Source: Streptomyces sp. WM6386 (lineage in GTDB: Bacteria; Actinomycetota; Actinomycetes; Streptomycetales; Streptomycetaceae). From it: 8,898 bases of DNA. The position numbers were made by a program, and so were the translations under genes. Shown here one piece after another: positions 5,394 through 8,898 of this stretch. Position 1 is the stretch's first letter; each line of letters begins with the position of its first letter. The DNA lies in contig NZ_JXTE01000127.1 of the NCBI RefSeq assembly GCF_000972385.1, positions 1 through 8,898 of the forward strand. The letters run 5' to 3'. The notes under the pieces are model-generated. The model was not told where the DNA came from. It did not search any database and saw only the letters and a program-made list of their open reading frames with translations.

Positions 5394-6305
5394 GTGGAGA
5401 CGACCATCGGCGAGTTCCTGCGCACCCGACGCGAGCGCATCACGCCGGAACAGGCGGGGCTGCCCCCCAGTCTCACGCGGCGGCGGGTACCGGGGCTGCG
5501 GCGCGAGGAGGTCGCCCTGCTCGCCGGGGTCAGCCCGGACTACTACCAACGCCTTGAGCAGGGGCGTACCGCGCAGGTCTCCGACCAGGTGCTCGACGCC
5601 GTCGCCCAGGCGCTCTCCCTCTCGGACGTGGAGACCGAGCACCTTCGCAACCTGGCTCGCCCGCGTCGAGCCGACGCCGAGGCGAGAGCCACGCGACGGG
5701 CATCGAGAGCAGTGCCCGACGAGCCGCTGGTCCGGCTGCTGGAAGCCATGGGCGACGCGCCCGCGCTGCTGCTCGACGCCCGCCTCGACATCGTGGCGGC
5801 CAACGCCGCGGCCGAGGCCGTGTTCGACGTGAGCGGCATGCCGCAGCCCCGCAACGCGGCACGAGAGCTGTTCCTGCACCCTGAGGCCCGAGCCCGGTAC
5901 TCGAACTGGGAGGCGATCGCCGCGGAGACCGTCGCCCAGCTGCGCCTGCTCACCGGGCGCCGCCCCGACGACGCCAAGCTGGCAGCGCTGATCGGTGAGC
6001 TGGCCATCCGCAGCGAACCGTTTCGGCAGCTGTGGGCAACCGGCGACGTACGGGAGAAGCGGCTGGGTGTCGTCCGTATCGTGCACCCGGTCGTCGGCAC
6101 GCTCGAGTTCGATTACCACGTGCTGACCGTGCCTGCACGTCCCGACCGCTCACTGCTCACCTACCTGCCCCGGCTCGGCTCACCGACTGCCGAGGCCCTC
6201 GGGATGCTGCTGAGCTGGGTTGCCGACCGACCCGACCCGGTCGGTGAGGATGTTCCCGCCGCAGCACCGGAGTCCGACGGAGACGCGAGCTCGGCAACCG
6301 CCTGA
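5394..6305 (+). CDS. MmyB-like XRE-family transcriptional regulator
   Basis: This 303-aa DNA-binding regulator has an N-terminal XRE helix-turn-helix (about residues 5-85). The signature is VPGLRREEVALLAGVSPDYY (32-51) followed by QRLEQGR. The C-terminal MmyB-type PAS-like ligand domain (about 108-285) includes LLDARLDIVAANAAAEAVF, YSNWEAIAAETVAQLRLLTG, FRQLWATGDVREKRLGVVRI and HPVVGTLEFDYHVLTVPARP. Known members of this large actinobacterial family bind fatty-acid-like ligands and usually regulate a divergently transcribed oxidoreductase, as here. I chose GTG 5394 because the protein then begins METTIGEFLRTRR, as family members do; the longer upstream frame is non-coding. No Shine-Dalgarno sequence is visible, and a -10-like TACCGT lies 7 bases upstream. 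The acidic tail after about 285 is poorly conserved in such proteins. Family call is very secure; ligand unknown. Confidence 0.94.
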   Translation: METTIGEFLRTRRERITPEQAGLPPSLTRRRVPGLRREEVALLAGVSPDYYQRLEQGRTAQVSDQVLDAVAQALSLSDVETEHLRNLARPRRADAEARATRRASRAVPDEPLVRLLEAMGDAPALLLDARLDIVAANAAAEAVFDVSGMPQPRNAARELFLHPEARARYSNWEAIAAETVAQLRLLTGRRPDDAKLAALIGELAIRSEPFRQLWATGDVREKRLGVVRIVHPVVGTLEFDYHVLTVPARPDRSLLTYLPRLGSPTAEALGMLLSWVADRPDPVGEDVPAAAPESDGDASSATA

Positions 6306-6329
6306 GCGTCCTTGTAGCAGACGTCGATG

Positions 6330-6347
6330 TGACGGATGCGTCCGTCA
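6330..6347 (+). terminator. Short hairpin after the MmyB-like regulator
   Basis: TGACGGA (6330-6336) pairs perfectly with TCCGTCA (6341-6347) around a TGCG tetraloop, 24 bp after the stop codon. It is compact and well placed for an intrinsic terminator without a U-tract. Confidence 0.55.
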
Positions 6348-6730
6348 GTCTCCTCGTCACCCCCAGACTCCGGCCGACCGCTCCCCAACCGGCTCTCTAC
6401 CCCTACCACCGCGAGTACCTGCGCCCCAAGACTCCCGACGGGCGCGGCTGGGCGGGTCGGCCCCGACGGCAACCAGGCCGTCTCGGGATCCTTGATGGCG
6501 ATATCTCCGCAGCGACGCCCTTGTGGAGGAAGCGGGCCGCATGATGGCGGAGGAGATGGCGCGGCCGCTGGGCTACGGCCGGTGCGGTGGCCCGGCTCTG
6601 GCCAGCCGGAGAAGAGAGACCCGGAGACCGGGGACGACGGAGCACACCGGAGGAGAGCTCCCGCCGCGCACTCTCCGGGCGGCGGGAGCGTCGGCGTTCT
6701 GTCCGCCTGTCTGACGGCGGTGACCCGGTG

Positions 6731-6838
6731 TCATAGGCACTCGATCCACACGGTGGCGGTCCACCAGGTGCCGCCCTGGTTCCCGACGAGGCTGACCTGG
6801 CTGTCGTAGACGTAGCTGCCCGGTCGCGAAGATCGTCT
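6731..6838 (-). pseudogene. C-terminal remnant of an unknown, Trp-rich protein
   Basis: The minus strand reads SYVYDSQVSLVGNQGGTWWT followed by ATVWIECL and a TGA at 6731-6733. Just upstream, in a different frame, VCQTIFATGQ would join it if one base were missing near 6810. The alternating hydrophobic strands, tryptophans and a cysteine on each side suggest the end of a small secreted beta-rich protein, but I do not recognise the family. It has no start: about 20 bp further upstream the sequence becomes the antisense of the transposase remnant. I read it as the stump of a gene cut by a rearrangement. A chance open frame remains possible. Confidence 0.3.
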
Positions 6839-6855
6839 GGCACACACCCGGCTCA

Positions 6856-7050
6856 CGGTGGACCATCGACAACCGGCTCCGCTTCGTCCGTGGCACCACG
6901 TGCGCCGAGAAGTTCTGCACGGTCCACACCGGCCACGGCCCGAAAACCATGGCCACCCTCCGCGACTTCGCGATCAACACACTGCGACCCGTCGGCCACG
7001 CGAACAGCGCGGCCGGACTCCGCGAGACCACGCGACGCGTCCCGCGTCTC
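6856..7050 (+). pseudogene. ISAs1-type transposase, C-terminal remnant
   Basis: The frame reads RWTIDNRLRFVRGTTCAEKF, then CTVHTGHGPKTMATLRDFAI, then NTLRPVGHANSAAGLRETTR. This matches the end of ISAs1/IS4-group DDE transposases, whose typical pattern is HWxIENxLHxVRDVTFxED...RTGxGPxxMATLRNLAI..LRxxGxxNIAxALR. The conserved glutamate region is changed: the ID replacing IE and the absent VRDVTFxED acidic pair suggest decay. Only about 65 residues remain of a protein normally near 370-400 aa; the N-terminal domain and most of the DDE core are gone. The frame drifts into Arg/Pro-rich sequence after 7050 and no terminal inverted repeats were found. It is therefore inactive debris marking an old insertion. 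Confidence 0.75.
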
Positions 7051-7104
7051 GTAGTGGTCCGCCGCCGGTGGCCGCGGCTCCCCCCCCCCACGGGCGAATA
7101 CTCT

Positions 7105-7135
7105 TCGGCGGGAACCGCTGTGGCCGTCCCGCCGA
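7105..7135 (-). terminator. Hairpin terminator after the NTF2-like gene
   Basis: TCGGCGGGA (7105-7113) pairs perfectly with TCCCGCCGA (7127-7135) around a 13-nt loop. On the minus strand it begins 26 bp after the stop of the NTF2-like gene and is followed by the AT-richer AGAGTATT, so it fits as the end of the dioxygenase operon. Confidence 0.7.
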
Positions 7136-7161
7136 CGAGACACGATGACCCCGTGGAGGAA

Positions 7162-7596
7162 TCAGTCGGGGGCTGGGGCGAGGATCGTCTGCGCTGTGCG
7201 GTGGGTGATCTTCCAGTGCCCGTTGTCGAGCCGGTAGTGGTCGTTCAGTTCGACGATGTGTCCGGCGTTCGTGGCCGGATAGAGGGCGGGGCCCTCGTCG
7301 ACGGGGGTGGGTCCGGCGTAGGCAATCAGGGAGACGGTGCCCTGGGCGCTTCCATCCCCGATGCTGTGGATGTGCTGGCTGGTGACGAGGTGGCGGATCG
7401 TCACCTCGGGACCGGAACGGGCGTTGAGCACGTCCAGGATCTCGGCGTGACCGCGCAGCTTGCGTCCATGCACCTCGTACAGGGCGTCGGGGGCGAACAG
7501 TTCGAGCAGTTCGTCGTACTCGCGCCGGTCGTAGTGGTGGAAGAAGGCCGTGTTCAGCCGGGCCAGCGACCAGGCCGTGACCTCCTCGGGAGTCAC
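7162..7596 (-). CDS. NTF2/SnoaL-like small protein coupled to the dioxygenase
   Basis: This 144-aa protein has the NTF2-like cone fold of the SnoaL_4 type. Diagnostic stretches are LARLNTAFFHHYDRREYDEL (11-30), LFAPDALYEVHGRKLRGHAE (33-52), TIRHLVTSQHIH (66-77, the RHxxTN-like motif) and the terminal YRLDNGHWKITHRTAQ (121-136). Members include polyketide cyclases, dehydratases, isomerases and small subunits of ring-hydroxylating dioxygenases; catalytic residues vary and cannot be assigned here. The start is GTG 7596, which overlaps the dioxygenase TGA by 4 nt (GTGA), with AAGGAG 8 nt upstream, so it is translationally coupled. This suggests it acts on the same pathway, for example on the ring-cleavage product or its precursor (inference). 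A hairpin closes the operon 26 bp downstream. Confidence 0.9.
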   Translation of the reverse strand: MTPEEVTAWSLARLNTAFFHHYDRREYDELLELFAPDALYEVHGRKLRGHAEILDVLNARSGPEVTIRHLVTSQHIHSIGDGSAQGTVSLIAYAGPTPVDEGPALYPATNAGHIVELNDHYRLDNGHWKITHRTAQTILAPAPD

Positions 7597-8480
7597 GCCT
7601 TCTGCTCCTTCGGAGTGATGGCGTCCGGGCTGGTGCGGGTCTTGAGGACGAAGTCGAAATCCATACGCCGGTAGGGGCCCTGGAAACCGTGTCCGGCTAT
7701 GTCCTCGAGGTCCTCGTGCAAGCTGGTGTCCGCCTGCAGGGCGGGGTGGGCCACCTTCGCGCCGACGAAGTCCACGGCGATGACGGGGTCTCCCTTGAAG
7801 TAGATCTCACCGATCCAGGGGATGATCAGGTCGGGGTGGTGGATCTCGTAGTGGATGTGGGCCGGACGGTAGAGGCTGCGGCCGAGGGCCGCGGCGGCCT
7901 CGACGACCGCGTCGACCGCCATGGTGGTGGCATCGGCGTAGGCGACGGGAGTGATGGTGGTGAAGGTGTAGCGGCCGTCGTCGTCGGTGAGCAGGTGCCC
8001 GCGCAGGTTGTACTTGGGCACTTCGTCGTCCCACAGACCCGAGTAGTTGCCGTTGTTGGCCGCGTGGTAGATGTCCAGCTTGGCGCCCACGAGCGGCTGA
8101 CCGTGGCCGTCCACGACGCGGCCGGACACGACCAGCGGGGTACCGGGCTCGTCCGGCCGCATCGGCAGGGCGCCGGGGTTGTCGACACGCGGGGAGCCGG
8201 GAAGGAAGGTGGGACTGGTGACATCCTCGGAGGGGGTGTAGCCGTCCTGGCCGCCCTGGAAGAGCTCGCTGTACAGGGGCATGGCGACCGTCGCGAGGGG
8301 TACGCCGGTGGCCCTCTGCATCTGCTGCAGCACGTCGGTGACGGCGTTGAGGTCGTCGAAGGTCAGTCCTTCCTCGTCGCGGAGGCGGGCCAGGGCGTCC
8401 TTGAACGCCGCGACGAGGCGTACCGCGCGGGGGTTGATCAGCGCCGGGTCGACGTAGGACGGATCGGTGATCGTGGTCAT
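7593..8480 (-). CDS. Intradiol ring-cleavage dioxygenase (catechol / hydroxyquinol 1,2-dioxygenase type)
   Basis: This 295-aa non-haem Fe(III) enzyme opens a catechol-type ring between the two hydroxyls to give a cis,cis-muconate or maleylacetate-type product. An alpha-helical N-terminal dioxygenase domain (about 15-95) precedes the catalytic beta-sandwich (about 100-280). All four iron ligands are visible: Tyr146 in NGNYSGLW, Tyr181 in TPVAYAD, and His208 and His210 in YRPAHIHYEIHH, with the conserved Arg205 beside them. PTFLPGSP (90-97) and SGRVVDGHGQPLVGAKLDIY (119-138) are family hallmarks. The start is ATG 8480 with AAGGAG upstream at good spacing; an in-frame GTG-type extension to 8561 lacks support. 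It is followed by the coupled NTF2-like gene and preceded by a flavin monooxygenase gene that could supply the dihydroxylated ring. Catechol versus hydroxyquinol or chlorocatechol preference cannot be read from motifs, so no symbol is given. Confidence 0.95.
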   Translation of the reverse strand: MTTITDPSYVDPALINPRAVRLVAAFKDALARLRDEEGLTFDDLNAVTDVLQQMQRATGVPLATVAMPLYSELFQGGQDGYTPSEDVTSPTFLPGSPRVDNPGALPMRPDEPGTPLVVSGRVVDGHGQPLVGAKLDIYHAANNGNYSGLWDDEVPKYNLRGHLLTDDDGRYTFTTITPVAYADATTMAVDAVVEAAAALGRSLYRPAHIHYEIHHPDLIIPWIGEIYFKGDPVIAVDFVGAKVAHPALQADTSLHEDLEDIAGHGFQGPYRRMDFDFVLKTRTSPDAITPKEQKA

Positions 8481-8803
8481 TCCGGTCTGCTCCTTCGTGG
8501 TGGGGGGATCACTGAGGGAGGGCGTCAGCCGCCCGGGGTGTGAGGGGAGTCGGCGGGGCACGGGTGCGGAAGCCGGTGGCGGCGGTTTTCACGGCGCGGT
8601 CCCTTCGGGCGGCGGGGAGAGTTCCCGGTGGACGACAGCGGGTGGCTTCGGTGGCGAGGAGTTCGACGGATTCGTCGGCTGTCGGCCAGGGGGCACACCG
8701 CAGGGCCCGCGGACGCCTCACCCACTGGTCGGGGCGCCGAGCCGGCCGTACGGCGGAGATCGCGAGGCGGCTAGGTGGCCGTCGCGGCGGAGGCGGCTCC
8801 AGG
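8481..8803. other. Intergenic region between the flavin monooxygenase and the dioxygenase
   Basis: This 323-bp spacer separates two genes of the same orientation. I found no intact gene and no strong terminator; the small perfect palindrome GCCGTACGGC sits near 8747-8756. The length allows the dioxygenase its own promoter, but no clear -35/-10 pair stands out. The short open frames on the minus strand are Arg/Pro-rich and unconvincing. The AAGGAG ribosome-binding site of the dioxygenase lies close to 8490-8495. Confidence 0.45.
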
Positions 8804-8898
8804 TCAGGGGTTTGCCAGCTCGGCGCGGATCTGGGGGAGCACTTTCGTGCCGAGCAGTTCGATACCGCGCAGGAAGTCGCGCTGGGGCATGCCGCCGA
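8804..8898 (-). CDS. Luciferase-like (LLM-class) flavin-dependent monooxygenase, C-terminal end only
   Basis: Only the last 30 residues are in the window, ending in TGA at 8804-8806. They read GGMPQRDFLRGIELLGTKVL followed by PQIRAELANP. The pattern GxMPxxxxLRSIELFGxxVxPxxR is the typical last helix of bacterial-luciferase-family FMN-dependent monooxygenases, which oxygenate or cleave carbon skeletons using reduced flavin from a separate reductase. The catalytic barrel lies beyond base 8898. Its position upstream of the ring-cleavage dioxygenase, on the same strand, suggests an earlier step in the same pathway, but the 323-bp gap leaves co-transcription uncertain. The family call rests on a short match. 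Confidence 0.65.
   Translation of the reverse strand, partial: GGMPQRDFLRGIELLGTKVLPQIRAELANP

Larger units (their letters stand above)
6306..6855. other. Degenerate region without an intact gene
   Basis: This 550-bp stretch holds the hairpin at 6330-6347 and a minus-strand coding remnant ending at 6731. Everything else is short open frames of low-complexity Arg/Pro/Gly composition, typical of non-coding or antisense high-GC DNA. One plus-strand patch near 6516-6580 reads LVEEAGRMMAEEMARPLGYG and looks mildly protein-like, but it has no start, no extension and no recognised family. With the transposase remnant to the right, the region looks like debris left by insertion and deletion. Confidence 0.5.

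Noticed and set aside
5252..5476. Longer N-terminus for the MDR gene on the minus strand
   Set aside because: The extension overlaps the regulator's helix-turn-helix coding region; MRAAVVRESGGPE is the normal MDR start and has a ribosome-binding site.
6516..6714. Plus-strand frame containing LVEEAGRMMAEEMARPLGYG
   Set aside because: The helical-looking patch is short, has no recognised family, and the rest of the frame is Arg/Thr/Gly shadow sequence; not enough for a gene call.
7689..8543. Plus-strand open frame of 284 codons opposite the dioxygenase
   Set aside because: It is Gly/Val-rich antisense of a gene with complete catalytic residues; no domain or ribosome-binding site.
8509..8725. 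Two overlapping minus-strand short frames upstream of the dioxygenase
   Set aside because: Both are Arg/Pro-rich, lack convincing starts and resemble no family; treated as intergenic.
1..8898. CRISPR array, tRNA, toxin-antitoxin or phage genes
   Set aside because: No regularly spaced repeats, tRNA-like cloverleaf or recognisable toxin, antitoxin or phage proteins were seen on either strand.

Overview
The window is high-GC DNA with strong third-position G/C bias, GTG starts and actinomycete-type regulators (TetR, HxlR, MmyB-like XRE). This points to Streptomyces or a close relative. That assignment is inference from composition and gene content; there is no rRNA or other taxonomic marker. No tRNA, rRNA or CRISPR array was seen.

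Layout, left to right. (1) 1-111 (-) is the N-terminus of a TetR regulator, divergent from an intact aldehyde dehydrogenase (218-1705, +). The shared 106-bp spacer is comparatively AT-rich and carries three alternating TTGGA/TCCAA half-sites. (2) A strong hairpin ends the dehydrogenase unit. It is followed by a zinc-free MDR quinone-reductase-like gene (2012-2929, +) with its own hairpin. (3) Convergent to it is an HxlR regulator (3084-3485, -) whose frame breaks at a GC-rich palindrome. Next to its start lies an orphan + strand C-terminal coding fragment ending at 3610. (4) A perfect 44-bp palindrome (3616-3659) separates that fragment from a two-gene minus-strand unit: an MDR oxidoreductase (5251-4310) overlapping a damaged SDR gene (4317-3664). 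Both are divergent from an MmyB-like XRE regulator (5394-6305, +). (5) 6306-7161 is a degraded stretch with an ISAs1-type transposase C-terminal remnant and a piece of an unrelated gene. (6) 8898-7162 (-) is an aromatic-catabolism-like unit: the C-terminus of a luciferase-like flavin monooxygenase, then an intradiol ring-cleavage dioxygenase coupled through a 4-nt GTGA overlap to an NTF2/SnoaL-like protein, closed by a hairpin.

Functionally the window is a row of small redox cassettes, mostly paired with a local regulator. The last unit reads as a ring-opening pathway: flavin monooxygenase, ring cleavage by non-haem Fe(III) dioxygenase, and a small fold that may handle the product. The middle (about 3000-4320 and 6300-7100) is damaged by frameshifts, a missing segment of about 40 codons and transposase debris. 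Some of this may be sequence error at GC hairpins, but the SDR deletion is hard to explain that way. I found no clearly novel defence or mobile system. The most interesting items are the ring-cleavage unit, the 44-bp palindrome and the localised gene decay.
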